Positions 52,856 to 62,035 of a stretch of DNA of 64,000 nt are shown here, in pieces. The notes beneath the pieces were generated by a model. It saw only the letters and a list, made by a program, of their open reading frames with translations, made no database searches and was not told where the DNA came from. The number at the start of each line of letters is the position of its first letter. Position 1 is the stretch's first letter. Both the position numbers and the translations under genes were made by a program. The stretch spans positions 301,434 to 365,433 of the forward strand of contig NZ_VCBC01000004.1 in assembly GCF_005843925.1 (NCBI RefSeq). Reading direction: 5' to 3'. Source of the stretch: Thalassotalea litorea. GTDB lineage: Bacteria; Pseudomonadota; Gammaproteobacteria; Enterobacterales; Alteromonadaceae.

Positions 52856-53864
52856 CTTTTGCTGGGGCAACGGTATTGCCCGGTATTAGTGTGCCGGACC
52901 AGACTCGCAATTGAGCCGGATTATCCGGAGATTCAATTTGTTCTAACAGTATATCAACAGCAGCCTTGGTCATTTGCTCAAGTGGTTGCTTAACGGTGGT
53001 TAAACGATAACTGTGCCAGGCAACCGCACTGACACCATCAAAACCGACCACGGATAAATCTTCTGGTACGTTTAAACCAAAATTTTCCCGGGCTTCATCA
53101 ATAACACCAATCGCCATGGTGTCATTACCGCATATTACCGCAGTGGGTGCTTTGTTTTTTTGCATCCATTCGGCAAACGCTAAACGACCTGATTCATAAC
53201 TATAATCGCCATATCTCACCGGAACCTTATGATGGCCTTTTTGCGCCAGTGCGTTAATTGAACAATCCAGTCGCTCCTGAGCAACGTCAGACTGCTCTGG
53301 CCCGCCCACAATTAAATAGGATTTGTGATTGTTGTCATCAAGCAGCGAGACCAGTTCTGTTAACCCTTGTTCATGGTTACAACACACAGAGCTAGCCGAA
53401 TGTCCGGAAGCACGGCGGTTGTATAGCACAACGGGAATGTTGTGATCCTTAAACTGGTTGATACTGTCATTATCAAAATGTGCGGCCAGGGCGATCACTC
53501 CATCGACCTGGAAGGTCCATATTTGCTCAAGAATATCATCTAGTCCATCGGCATCATCAAGATTGAAAAGCAATACCCTTTCATTCTTCGCCGATAAGCG
53601 TTTATTGAGCAAAGACAGCACTTCCGGGTAATTAAGGTTTGCCCTGGAAGAAAGAATAACGGCCACCATACCGGAGCGTTTGGTGATCAGCATTCTGGCT
53701 ATGGCGTTAGGTTTGTAACCCAACTCCTTTGCCGTCGCTAAGACCTTTTCTCGGGTTTTCTTTGAAACACTCCGTCCTTTAAGGAATACGCGTGAAACAG
53801 CCGATTGTGAAACACCGGCAGCTTCTGCGACATCATAGGAGGTGACACGTTTATTCTTATTCAA
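52845..53864 (-). CDS. LacI-family transcriptional regulator
   Basis: A 339-residue regulator. The N-terminal helix-turn-helix reads TSYDVAEAAGVSQSAVSRVF with the hinge YKPNAIARML. A periplasmic-binding-protein-like domain follows (GMVAVILSSRANLNYPEVL, VDGVIALAAHFD, VVGFDGVSAVAWHSYRLTTV). The start is a TTG at 53864, two bases after the HisD-like stop. It is probably a repressor released by a pathway compound. The repeated palindrome TGACTTCGAAGTCA at cluster promoters is the likely operator, which is inferred from position and symmetry. Confidence 0.9.
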   Translation of the reverse strand: MNKNKRVTSYDVAEAAGVSQSAVSRVFLKGRSVSKKTREKVLATAKELGYKPNAIARMLITKRSGMVAVILSSRANLNYPEVLSLLNKRLSAKNERVLLFNLDDADGLDDILEQIWTFQVDGVIALAAHFDNDSINQFKDHNIPVVLYNRRASGHSASSVCCNHEQGLTELVSLLDDNNHKSYLIVGGPEQSDVAQERLDCSINALAQKGHHKVPVRYGDYSYESGRLAFAEWMQKNKAPTAVICGNDTMAIGVIDEARENFGLNVPEDLSVVGFDGVSAVAWHSYRLTTVKQPLEQMTKAAVDILLEQIESPDNPAQLRVWSGTLIPGNTVAPAKDES

Positions 53865-53866
53865 TG

Positions 53867-55141
53867 TTATTTCTCGTATCTTCTTAAGCGAATGTCAGCT
53901 TGTTCCTTATGTCCGGCGAATCCTTCAACGGCACAAAGACGTGAGCAATAATTGCCAACGATCACTGACGCTTGTTCAGTAACTTTCTGGAAAGTACAGG
54001 TTTTAATGAACTTTCCGACCCATAGGCCACCAGTATAACGCGCTGCTTTTTTAGTTGGTAGTGTATGATTGGTACCAATACATTTATCGCCATAGGAAAC
54101 ATTCGTTTCCGGGCCTAAGAACAGGGCGCCGAAGTTTTGCATATTGTCTTTGTAATAGTCGACATTTTCGGTCATTACCTGGACGTGCTCAAACGCCAGA
54201 TCATTGGCAACCTGTAGCATTTCTTCATGAGTATCACAGACGATGACTTCACCAAAGTCTCGCCATGCCTGCCCGGCAATATCTCCGGTTGGTAAAATCG
54301 TTAACTGGCGCTCAACTTCGGCCATGGTATCTTTTGCCAGTTTTTCACTGTTGGTTAGCAATACCGCTGGAGATGTAGGGCCATGCTCCGCCTGACCTAA
54401 TAAGTCTGCTGCGCATAATTCGCCGTCCACACTTTCATCGGCAATTACCAGCGTCTCGGTAGGTCCAGCGAATAAATCGATACCAACACGGCCAAACAAC
54501 TGGCGTTTGGCTTCTGCAACAAAGGCATTACCCGGGCCGACGATCATATCGACCGGCGCGATGCTTTGTGTACCAATGGCCATGGCGGCAACGGCCTGAA
54601 CGCCACCAAAGCAATAGATTTCGTCGGCTCCTGCCATATCCATAGCAACCACGATCGCAGGTGATGGCTTGCCATCAAACGGCGGTGCACAGGCGATGAC
54701 GCGTTTAACACCCGCGACTTTCGCGGTGACGACACTCATGTGGGCTGAAGCAACCAAGGGATATTTGCCACCAGGAACATAACAACCAACGGATTCCATT
54801 GGGATATGCTTGTGACCTAACACAACACCAGGAATGGTTTCTACTTCCACGTCTTTCATCGAGTCACGCTGAATTTGCGCGAAATTGCGAACCTGTTCCT
54901 GCGCCCAGCGAATGTCCGAAATAACCTGCTCGTCTAATTCTTCATAACAGGCGGCAATTTGCTCCTTACTCAGACGGAATGACTCCGGAGTCCATTTATC
55001 GAACTTTTCAGAGTAGTTTTTAACGGCTTGATCGCCATTTTTCTCGATGTCGGCAATGATATCTTCAACGATAGTCTGCACCTGCTTGTTCGATTCGGCT
55101 TTTTCTTCCAGGCTCGGGCCTTTCTTGAGGTAGTTGATCAT
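53867..55141 (-). CDS. Histidinol dehydrogenase-like NAD-dependent alcohol dehydrogenase
   Basis: A 424-residue HisD-fold enzyme. [19 protein letters not shown] is the usual phosphate/NAD region, and the zinc ligands are visible in [10 protein letters not shown] (Gln and His), [11 protein letters not shown] (Asp) and [14 protein letters not shown] (His). The segment [23 protein letters not shown] is nearer to the sulfopropanediol 3-dehydrogenase (HpsN) kind than to biosynthetic HisD. No other his gene is nearby, so a catabolic dehydrogenase oxidising a primary alcohol to an acid in two steps is more likely. First gene of a five-gene minus-strand unit with lacI. Confidence 0.87.
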   Translation of the reverse strand: MINYLKKGPSLEEKAESNKQVQTIVEDIIADIEKNGDQAVKNYSEKFDKWTPESFRLSKEQIAACYEELDEQVISDIRWAQEQVRNFAQIQRDSMKDVEVETIPGVVLGHKHIPMESVGCYVPGGKYPLVASAHMSVVTAKVAGVKRVIACAPPFDGKPSPAIVVAMDMAGADEIYCFGGVQAVAAMAIGTQSIAPVDMIVGPGNAFVAEAKRQLFGRVGIDLFAGPTETLVIADESVDGELCAADLLGQAEHGPTSPAVLLTNSEKLAKDTMAEVERQLTILPTGDIAGQAWRDFGEVIVCDTHEEMLQVANDLAFEHVQVMTENVDYYKDNMQNFGALFLGPETNVSYGDKCIGTNHTLPTKKAARYTGGLWVGKFIKTCTFQKVTEQASVIVGNYCSRLCAVEGFAGHKEQADIRLRRYEK

Positions 55142-55218
55142 TAATTCGCTCCCAAATAAGGTTTTTATTGATCTTTTTTGATTTTATTTCTTGAATGTAA
55201 TCGCATCCTACTGAATAA

Positions 55219-55232
55219 TGACTTCGAATGCA
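55219..55232. promoter_or_regulatory. LacI-type operator 5 in a divergent promoter
   Basis: TGACTTCGAATGCA keeps the left half and the central TTCGAA and differs from the perfect palindrome at two positions. It lies between the HisD-like gene (start 55141, minus) and the SDR (start 55257, plus), so could control both units, including lacI itself. Confidence 0.6.
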
Positions 55233-55256
55233 AAATAAAAAATTAAGGTAAGGTTT

Positions 55257-56003
55257 ATGGGTTTTAGTAATCAATTACTCAATGGCAAAACCATTATGGT
55301 GACTGGCGCTGGCAAGGGAATTGGGCGCGCTTGCGCGTTACTTGCGGCGCAGTGTGGCGCCTATGTTATTGCGGTTGCCCGTACTGAGTCTGACTTGCTG
55401 CAATTGCAAAAAGACAGTACTGAGTTATCTGGAACGATTGAAACCTGGAGCGAAGATGTAACTAAGGCATCGTTTCATCAGCGCCTTAAGGGTTTAAGCG
55501 AACTTCATGGCCTGATCAACAATGTCGGTACCAATCGAGTCGCAAAAATGACTGAACAGGCGGATGACGATGTCGATGCCGTCCTCGATTTGAATATCAA
55601 AAGCCTGTATCGCTGTGCAAAAGCGGCACTGATACCAATGCAGAAAAGCGGCGGCTCCATCGTCAATATGTCTTCGCAAATGGGCTTTGTTGGCTCACCA
55701 GGGCGGACGTTGTATTGTGCGTCGAAACATGGCGTCGAGGGCTTAAGTAAAGCCATGGCGGTGGAACTTGCCGCGGATAATATTCGGGTCAATACCGTTG
55801 CTCCGACATTTGTTCTCACGCCAATGACCGAACCCATGTTCGAAAACCCGCAGTTTAAAAAGTTCGTATTCGACATGATCCCAATGCAAAAGCTGGCGAG
55901 CACGGAAGATGTGGCCAATGCCTGCGTGTTCTTGCTTAGTGATCTTTCAGCCATGGTCACCGGAACCTGCATTAAAGTCGATGGCGGATGGACTGCCCGA
56001 TAA
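55257..56003 (+). CDS. Short-chain dehydrogenase/reductase
   Basis: A 248-residue classical SDR. The cofactor motif TGAGKGIG is at residues 17-24. NNVG (Asn-Asn-x-Gly) follows near residue 89, and the catalytic Ser and Tyr-x-x-x-Lys are in NMSSQMGFV and YCASKHG. KVDGGWTAR is the standard C-terminus. The substrate is unknown; it would oxidise or reduce a hydroxyl of the pathway intermediate. AAGGTAAGG precedes the ATG. It is followed by the bicupin gene after 28 bp. Confidence 0.9.
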   Translation: MGFSNQLLNGKTIMVTGAGKGIGRACALLAAQCGAYVIAVARTESDLLQLQKDSTELSGTIETWSEDVTKASFHQRLKGLSELHGLINNVGTNRVAKMTEQADDDVDAVLDLNIKSLYRCAKAALIPMQKSGGSIVNMSSQMGFVGSPGRTLYCASKHGVEGLSKAMAVELAADNIRVNTVAPTFVLTPMTEPMFENPQFKKFVFDMIPMQKLASTEDVANACVFLLSDLSAMVTGTCIKVDGGWTAR

Positions 56004-56031
56004 TTAAAACTAAAATAATTAGGAATTTGTA

Positions 56032-57051
56032 ATGACCTTAGAAAACAGAGCGGTGCGCTATCAGGATTTGATCCCTTGTACCAATGCGTTTATTGATACC
56101 CGAAGCCCTGGCTCCGATAAAAAAGAAAACTTTACGGTGATTGGCCCGGGCGTGGCGGAAAATCCGGATCAGCATGTCCATATTTCTATCCCGCATGGGT
56201 TTAATATCGGTGGCGCTCGCCAGCCAGCCAATTGCCTGAATTCACAGCACAGCCACCTGACTGAAGAAGTTTTTGTTGTCCATAGTGGTGAGTGGGATTT
56301 TATCAGTGGTGTCAATGCCGATGATGGACGAATCAACTTAAAGCCAGGCGATATCATTTCCATTCCAACGGATGTTTTTCGTGGCTTTGAGTGTACGAAA
56401 GGGGAAGCGCAAGGCGTTGATCAGGGCAAAGGCTATTTACATGCGGTATTAGGTGGAGATGATCCTGGCCGGGTATTATGGGCGCCAAGCGTATTTGAGA
56501 TGGCCAAAGATTATGGTCTGGTACTGCTCGATGATGGCTCGTTGGTTGACACCACGCAAGGTGAAACTTTACCCGAAGGTAAATCTGCGATGCCAGTAAC
56601 GTCTCCCGAACAAATCGCGGAACACCGAGTGGTTTCCAGTAAAGCATTAGAAAGCATTATTATTCGCAGTGACGATTTTTCCTGGCAGCAAGATACCTTA
56701 CTTAGTGAGTTTCCTGGGGTAGAAGAAGCGTCATTAGTTGGCGGAGCATGCCCGGCTGAAAAAGTTCAGGCCGCTAAACTGGGTTGGCAACACGGCTTTG
56801 TGGTTCGTGCCCTTAGGTTTGCACCAGGCGCAACGATTGAACGTCATGTTCGTCTTGAAGAAGAGGTTATCTTTATCCATCAGGGACGACTAAACATTAC
56901 CGTCGATGGCGAAACCATTGAGTTATCCCAAGGGGATAATTTTACCACCCCAATTGGTTCCGTGCGCCGTTTTGAAAATTCGGGTTCTATTGCTGCCATT
57001 TATTATGTGACTCGCGGCGGTAATGAGCCGAAAGCGCCTGATTTTGTATAA
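56032..57051 (+). CDS. Bicupin protein
   Basis: A 339-residue protein with two cupin barrels. N-terminal cupin: His73, His75 and Glu79 in NSQHSHLTEEVFVV are probable metal ligands, followed by LKPGDIISIPTDVFRGFE. C-terminal cupin: IERHVRLEEEVIFIHQGRL and LSQGDNFTTPIGSVRRFEN, with fewer possible ligands, so the first barrel is the likely catalytic one. Bicupins are dioxygenases, decarboxylases or isomerases; the exact reaction is not evident. Second gene after the SDR, behind operator 5. Confidence 0.8.
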   Translation: MTLENRAVRYQDLIPCTNAFIDTRSPGSDKKENFTVIGPGVAENPDQHVHISIPHGFNIGGARQPANCLNSQHSHLTEEVFVVHSGEWDFISGVNADDGRINLKPGDIISIPTDVFRGFECTKGEAQGVDQGKGYLHAVLGGDDPGRVLWAPSVFEMAKDYGLVLLDDGSLVDTTQGETLPEGKSAMPVTSPEQIAEHRVVSSKALESIIIRSDDFSWQQDTLLSEFPGVEEASLVGGACPAEKVQAAKLGWQHGFVVRALRFAPGATIERHVRLEEEVIFIHQGRLNITVDGETIELSQGDNFTTPIGSVRRFENSGSIAAIYYVTRGGNEPKAPDFV

Positions 57052-57077
57052 ATATATATTACTCTAAGAAACCGTTT

Positions 57078-57113
57078 AAGCCGGCATTCAGCGACTTGTG
57101 TCGGCTTATTTTT
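57078..57113 (+). terminator. Probable terminator after the bicupin
   Basis: AAGCCG (57078-57083) pairs with CGGCTT (57102-57107), with partial extension of the stem inwards, and ATTTTT follows. Confidence 0.55.
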
Positions 57114-57472
57114 CGCTTTTTCGGTAACTTTTCTGTCGAGTCATCATTAATTTTTTTCTTGTCATTTTTTCGACTTTTTTATCAAAGCCTGTCAGTGAAG
57201 TTTCGGTTCAGCTCTTCAACAATGTGAGATTGTCAGGCAAGACATAGTAAATACTTCCGTCCTATCCAGCTTTCGTTGGTAATTAATTTTTAATGACAGC
57301 GTTGTCATCTTGTGTTTATACTGATTATCCTTTATTAGTTAATTCATAATAAAAAACATTAAATATCTGGTTTTTAACGATTAAGAACCTGAAAATGCTA
57401 ATTGCGACAATCAGTTAACATGCGTAGTTGGCAGTCTTATTAAAAAAACAAATGATTTTGAGCAGGAAGACC
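57114..57472. promoter_or_regulatory. Intergenic region upstream of acs
   Basis: About 360 bp of AT-rich sequence without a gene. It should contain the acs promoter; no copy of the regulon palindrome is present, and I see no other clear site. Confidence 0.5.
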
Positions 57473-59410
57473 ATGGAATTAAAACCTTTCTATCCGGTAA
57501 GTGATAAAGCGAAAGCCCATTCGCACCTTAGTGAGCAAGAATATAAGCAGATGTATCAGCAGTCGATTGAACAGCCCGATGCATTCTGGTCTGAACAAGC
57601 GAATAAATTTATCGATTGGATTCAACCTTGGGATGAAGTGTCTAAGGTGGATTATCATCAGGCGAAAATCCAGTGGTTTTCTGGCGCTAAATTGAATGTC
57701 AGCGTTAACTGTATTGACCGTCACTTACCCGAACGTGCCGAGCAAACGGCGATTATTTTTGAAGGTGATGAGCCAGGTAGCAGTCGTCATGTGAGCTATC
57801 AGGAATTATCGGAACAGGTAAATAAGTTTGCCAACGTTTTAAAAAGCCGCGGTGTGAAAAAAGGCGATCGGGTGTGTATCTATATGCCAATGATTGTCGA
57901 AGTTGGCTATGCGATGCTGGCCTGTGCCCGTATTGGTGCCGTGCATTCTGTGGTCTTTGGTGGTTTCTCTACAGAGTCCATTAAAACCCGTATTCTTGAT
58001 GCCGACTGCAAAGTTGTGATCACTGCCGATCAGGGCGTACGTGGTGGCAAGATTATACCGCTAAAAAATAATGTCGATGCAGCGGTGGCTGATTGTGCTG
58101 ACGTACATTCGGTGATTGTCGTTGAGCGCACCGGCGGTGATGTTCAATGGAACGATAGCATTGATGTCAACTATGAACAGGCCATGCAACAGGCGGATGC
58201 CTATTGTGAGCCAGAGGTCATGGACGCCGAGGACCCATTATTTATTCTTTATACCTCGGGCTCTACCGGCAAACCTAAAGGCGTATTGCACACCTGTGGT
58301 GGTTATATCCTGTATGCCGCGATGACCCACAAATATGTATTTGATTATCGCGATGGCGATATCTACTGGTGTACTGCTGATGCGGGTTGGATAACAGGTC
58401 ACAGCTATATTTTCTATGGTCCGCTTGCCAATGGTGCTACAACACTCGTTTTTGAAGGGGTGCCGACGTATCCGGATGCATCACGCTTTTGGCAGGTCAT
58501 TGAACAACATCAAGTCAATGTTTTCTATACCGCTCCGACAGCGATCCGTGCCCTGATGGGACTTGGTGATGAGTTGGTAAATAAGCAGGATTTGTCATCA
58601 TTGCGCCTATTAGGAACAGTCGGTGAGCCGATTAACCCAGAAGCCTGGCATTGGTATTATGAAGTGGTCGGTAAAAACAACTGTCCAGTTGTTGATACCT
58701 GGTGGCAAACCGAAACTGGTGGTGTACTCATCACTACATTACCCGGCTCTTCTGGGATGAAACCAGGCGCTGCGGGTCTACCATTTTTTGGTGTTGAGCC
58801 TGCGATTTTGGATGGCGATGGTAATGAGCTGGAAGGCGAATGTCGTGGCCGTTTAGTATTAAAAGGCAGTTGGCCTGGGCAAATGCGCACTGTGTACGGC
58901 GATCAACAACGCTTTTATGACACGTATTTCTCTCAATATCCGGGCTATTACTTCGCAGGTGATGGTGCTAAGCGCGATAAAGACGATTATTACTGGATCA
59001 TTGGCCGAATCGATGACGTGCTAAATGTTTCCGGTCACCGGCTGGGAACCGCGGAAATTGAAAGTGCGTTAGTATTGCACCCGAAAGTATCGGAAGCTGC
59101 GGTTGTGGGTTATCCCCATGACATTAAGGGGCAGGGCGTGTATGCCTACGTTACTTTGATGAAAGGTCAGGAAGGTGATGCCGCGCTTGATACTGAGTTA
59201 AAAGCGTTAGTGGCCAAAGAGCTGGGCAGTTTTTCCAAGCCAGATTTATTGCAATGGTCACCGAGTCTTCCAAAAACCCGCTCCGGTAAGATTATGCGTC
59301 GAATACTGCGTAAGATTGCTGAGAATGAATTGGATAACCTTGGCGATACTTCGACATTGGCCGACCCAAGTGCGGTGGATGAGTTGGTTGAGAATCGGTT
59401 AATCCGATAG
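57473..59410 (+). CDS. acs: Acetyl-CoA synthetase
   Basis: A 645-residue AMP-forming acetate:CoA ligase. Motifs are [20 protein letters not shown] (the P-loop-like A3), [10 protein letters not shown] (A5), [19 protein letters not shown] (A7/A8) and the C-terminal [15 protein letters not shown], whose Lys is the acetylation target that regulates Acs. It activates acetate, perhaps also other short acids from the neighbouring regulon, although this is inference. GGAAG precedes the ATG at 57473. Transcribed alone with its own terminator. Confidence 0.93.
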   Translation: MELKPFYPVSDKAKAHSHLSEQEYKQMYQQSIEQPDAFWSEQANKFIDWIQPWDEVSKVDYHQAKIQWFSGAKLNVSVNCIDRHLPERAEQTAIIFEGDEPGSSRHVSYQELSEQVNKFANVLKSRGVKKGDRVCIYMPMIVEVGYAMLACARIGAVHSVVFGGFSTESIKTRILDADCKVVITADQGVRGGKIIPLKNNVDAAVADCADVHSVIVVERTGGDVQWNDSIDVNYEQAMQQADAYCEPEVMDAEDPLFILYTSGSTGKPKGVLHTCGGYILYAAMTHKYVFDYRDGDIYWCTADAGWITGHSYIFYGPLANGATTLVFEGVPTYPDASRFWQVIEQHQVNVFYTAPTAIRALMGLGDELVNKQDLSSLRLLGTVGEPINPEAWHWYYEVVGKNNCPVVDTWWQTETGGVLITTLPGSSGMKPGAAGLPFFGVEPAILDGDGNELEGECRGRLVLKGSWPGQMRTVYGDQQRFYDTYFSQYPGYYFAGDGAKRDKDDYYWIIGRIDDVLNVSGHRLGTAEIESALVLHPKVSEAAVVGYPHDIKGQGVYAYVTLMKGQEGDAALDTELKALVAKELGSFSKPDLLQWSPSLPKTRSGKIMRRILRKIAENELDNLGDTSTLADPSAVDELVENRLIR

Positions 59411-59434
59411 TTTCAGGCTAATTATTACTTAGTT

Positions 59435-59463
59435 AAAAGGCAGAGCATAGGCTCTGCCTTTTT
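59435..59463 (+). terminator. Rho-independent terminator of acs
   Basis: AAAAGGCAGAGC (59435-59446), loop ATAG and GCTCTGCCTTTT (59451-59462), with a final T-run. Confidence 0.95.
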
Positions 59464-59469
59464 GCTTTA

Positions 59470-59690
59470 GAGGGTGACTCCGTCGGTTATGAACAGAGAT
59501 GTTTGGTATACACAAAATGCAGGAGCAATTTTCTGAGAGGATTCCATCGGTTATGGGCAGGTTTTCGGGTGACGAACTAACGTCGGTGAGGACCGCGTCG
59601 AAGGAGACTCGGTCGTAGAGAATTTCATCGGTTATGGCCAGGGATGGCTGGTATGCCGAAAATGCTGTCGTAATTTTGTGGGCTTTCTTT
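59470..59690. repeat. Degenerate TCGGTTATG repeats
   Basis: TCGGTTATG recurs three times (near 59483, 59548 and 59630). The first and third copies extend with similar sequence over about 55 bp (TGGTAT..C.AAAATGC, then AATTTT). The gap between acs and the accessory tail has no gene up to 59807. Confidence 0.65.
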
Positions 59691-59807
59691 TGCATTGATT
59701 CAATTAAAGTTTTCAGATAATTTAGTTGAATCAATCTGGCTTCTTTGAGCGAGGAACAGTCGTAGCCAAATTCAATGCTTCAAAATATTTTGGGATAGGA
59801 AATCAAT

Positions 59808-60128
59808 ATGGATGTTCAAGAGAACTTTAGCGACGAAGCGAGAATACAGTTAAATTTTACTTCCTTTATGGCTGTAGCTATTTGGGTTTGTTTTGGGGTC
59901 GCCATATCTTTTTCAATAGCATTTCATTTTATTGTAACCAGTACATTCACTGATGCAGGTTTTGAAAATACAATGTTTTGGTTCTCTTCTTTAATGTACG
60001 GATTTATAGGCTTTATTTTTTCTTTGATAGGTTCTGCTTTAATTTATCCTATTTATAAATTTTGGTGTGAACGCATGCGAGGACAGAGAGTAAAAGGTAA
60101 GTTTGCTTTAGTAAATCGTAAGTTTTAA
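59808..60128 (+). CDS. Hypothetical two-helix membrane protein
   Basis: A 106-residue AT-rich gene. After a polar start it has two hydrophobic helices (SFMAVAIWVCFGVAISFSIAF and WFSSLMYGFIGFIFSLIGSA) and a basic C-terminus (CERMRGQRVKGK). TAGGAAAT precedes the ATG. No family recognised. It is the first gene of the accessory tail. Confidence 0.65.
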   Translation: MDVQENFSDEARIQLNFTSFMAVAIWVCFGVAISFSIAFHFIVTSTFTDAGFENTMFWFSSLMYGFIGFIFSLIGSALIYPIYKFWCERMRGQRVKGKFALVNRKF

Positions 60129-60217
60129 TAGACTTTAATGACTGCAAGTGGCACATTTTCGACGTCGCCCTAAATAACGTAAGTTGTTGATAATTAGGTG
60201 TTCGCTAGCGGCTGCTT

Positions 60218-60240
60218 AGAGCGAACAAGAGTCATTCAAT
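60218..60240 (+). repeat. Boundary repeat, copy A
   Basis: AGAGCGAACAAGAGTCATTC is nearly the same as copies at 60959 and 62449. It lies between two small hypothetical genes. Confidence 0.7.
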
Positions 60241-60288
60241 TTCTAATCTTCAAAGCACAAAAAAGAACTGGATATTCAAGTGAAGCCA

Positions 60289-60525
60289 ATGAGCAAATCT
60301 CGAAAATTTATAATGGGAATTCTGCGCCAGCATAAATGCCTTCAATTTTTATTGCGGTCCATATGTACTATTTTTGCTGCTCTAGTTATATGCAAATTGC
60401 TCTTCATAATTGGAGTTGTCGAAAGACCAATGTTTGGTGGTGTAATAGGCCAGATTTTTATGGGATTTGGAGTATCTCTTGGTCCACTCGTTGGAAAAAT
60501 TATCTCTAATCCACGGTACGATTAG
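60289..60525 (+). CDS. Hypothetical small membrane protein
   Basis: A 78-residue protein with two hydrophobic stretches (LLRSICTIFAALVICKLLFIIG and GGVIGQIFMGFGVSLGPLVG). The ATG at 60289 is used; a GTG three codons upstream is possible. A diverged boundary repeat (AGAGCGATAAGCGG) begins at the stop, 60524. No family recognised. Confidence 0.55.
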   Translation: MSKSRKFIMGILRQHKCLQFLLRSICTIFAALVICKLLFIIGVVERPMFGGVIGQIFMGFGVSLGPLVGKIISNPRYD

Positions 60526-60550
60526 AGCGATAAGCGGAAGTTGAATAATA

Positions 60551-60943
60551 ATGAAATACCTACTTGCCTCAATAGTTTTATCTCCTCTGTTTGCATTACC
60601 TGCAATAGCATGTGATAACGTTGCAGGTACGTACTCAAGTGTTAGCGAAACTCATTGGAACTTCACTCTAAAAATTGATAAATCTGAAACAGAACTTCGT
60701 TACACAGACTATTCGTTCGGTGACGATGAGACTAAGACTAAAACAGAGATTGAACGAACCCAATATGGGTATTGTGAACATATTTCAGATAATAAGTACC
60801 AGTTAACTTTCGCTGAACAATCATTCATCATTCAATATGACCATGAATTGAGTAAAGAGTCTTTTGGTGAAAAAGGTTATGCGCCAGGTTTTGTCGCTGA
60901 TTTTATAGAAAACACAAAGGTTGAACTGTGGCTAACAGAATAA
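60551..60943 (+). CDS. Hypothetical exported protein
   Basis: A 130-residue protein with an N-terminal signal peptide (LLASIVLSPLFALPAIA, then Cys). The mature part has two Cys (positions 21 and about 74) and a central beta-rich region (NFTLKIDKSETELRYTDYSF). It might be a small lipoprotein or a disulfide-bonded periplasmic protein. Function unknown. Low GC compared with the core genes. Confidence 0.6.
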   Translation: MKYLLASIVLSPLFALPAIACDNVAGTYSSVSETHWNFTLKIDKSETELRYTDYSFGDDETKTKTEIERTQYGYCEHISDNKYQLTFAEQSFIIQYDHELSKESFGEKGYAPGFVADFIENTKVELWLTE

Positions 60944-60958
60944 GCTGTGCGGCAGTTA

Positions 60959-60981
60959 AGAGCGATCAAGAGTCATTCAAT
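60959..60981 (+). repeat. Boundary repeat, copy C
   Basis: AGAGCGATCAAGAGTCATTC, followed by AAT, directly after the exported-protein gene. It matches copy A except at one base and copy E over most of its length. Confidence 0.75.
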
Positions 60982-61024
60982 AAAATCAAGAATTCAAAAG
61001 GCGCCTGTTTTCAGTAAAGACAAA

Positions 61025-61468
61025 ATGGAATTTTTAATTACCCCACTTATCGGAATCGGACCGATTAAACTAGGAATGTTGAGAGATGAGATAAAAGAAG
61101 TCTTAAATGACTTCTTCGATTCAACTAGGGGAGATATTGATTACTACTTTAATGGTAATCTCCAGGTTGAATTTGATGAATCTAGAGCAAGTTTTATTGG
61201 GATTGCATTCGATAATTCATACACTGTATTTTTCGAGGGCGTCAACGTATTCGATATTGACGCTGTTGAGTTATTTTCCCTAATAGCATCTAAGGAATCT
61301 GACAGGCACAGATTTAATCCTTCAGAGTATGTCTTTCCCGAACAAATCTTGAGCCTTTGGGATGCAGATGAGCAATACGACTATATTGGGTCACACCAAA
61401 GAGTTGTCTGGGCGCAAATAGGGTTAGGTTCGAGTTCGTACCTAAAAGCCATAAACGAGCTTATTTGA
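61025..61468 (+). CDS. Hypothetical soluble protein, immunity-like
   Basis: A 147-residue protein starting MEFLITPLIGIGPIKLGMLRDEIKEVL, a pattern (GxGPIKLGMxxxEV) seen in small proteins associated with polymorphic-toxin immunity arrays. That link is from memory of such families and is tentative. The rest is predicted alpha/beta with YVFPEQILSLWDAD. The ATG at 61025 is chosen over an upstream start at 60947, which would overlap the boundary repeat. Confidence 0.6.
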   Translation: MEFLITPLIGIGPIKLGMLRDEIKEVLNDFFDSTRGDIDYYFNGNLQVEFDESRASFIGIAFDNSYTVFFEGVNVFDIDAVELFSLIASKESDRHRFNPSEYVFPEQILSLWDADEQYDYIGSHQRVVWAQIGLGSSSYLKAINELI

Positions 61469-61500
61469 CGTTAAATGCTTGAAAAGGTTAATGTCTCAGA

Positions 61501-61523
61501 AGAGCGATAAGCAGCCATCCAAT
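61501..61523 (+). repeat. Boundary repeat, copy D (diverged)
   Basis: AGAGCGATAAGCAGCCATCC shares the AGAGCGAT start and ATCC/ATTC-AAT end of the other copies. It stands 32 bp after a soluble hypothetical gene. Confidence 0.5.
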
Positions 61524-61569
61524 CGGCTGAATACTTATACTGTTTCTTGTTTAGCTTACAAGGAAATTT

Positions 61570-61884
61570 ATGTACAAATGCATGGAATGTAACACCGAGT
61601 TCGATGATCAGTCAGCATATTGTGAGGACTGGAGAAATAGTCATAGAAAACAGGGATGCCCGCAATGCAAAACGTTTTATATTCGTAATGAAAAGAAACG
61701 TTCGAATCATTCTATTTTGATGATTCTATTCTTTTTGCTAATGATGGGTTTCATTGACTCTGCATCTGAAGGTCACGTTAGAGAAGCCATTAATTTCGCT
61801 GTAAGCGCAGTTTTATTAAGTATTTATGCTTTTAAACACATTCCCGTATCTAAATACACTCCTATAAAGAAGGTTAAAGATTAA
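61570..61884 (+). CDS. Zinc-ribbon membrane protein, hypothetical
   Basis: A 104-residue protein. An N-terminal zinc ribbon has two Cys pairs: CMEC at residues 4-7 and CPQC near residue 31. Two hydrophobic helices follow (ILMILFFLLMMGFI and INFAVSAVLLSIYAF). Such ribbon-plus-membrane proteins are common in accessory regions. AAGGAAAT lies before the ATG. Confidence 0.65.
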   Translation: MYKCMECNTEFDDQSAYCEDWRNSHRKQGCPQCKTFYIRNEKKRSNHSILMILFFLLMMGFIDSASEGHVREAINFAVSAVLLSIYAFKHIPVSKYTPIKKVKD

Positions 61885-62035
61885 CTCAATTCAATCTATA
61901 TCAATACTTAGTGGATAAATTAACTGTATTTAGGACATTTGCGTTGAACGGTTTAACCCAGTAGTTTGGATGGAAGTCTGGCGGCCTGATCTGCTTAAAA
62001 TGAATGAATTTCTTGTTCAATAACTAGGAAAACAA

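Noticed and set aside
57473..59410. Acetyl-CoA synthetase as a firm member of the SnoaL regulon
   Set aside because: No operator copy lies in its long upstream region, and it has its own terminator; only adjacency supports the link.
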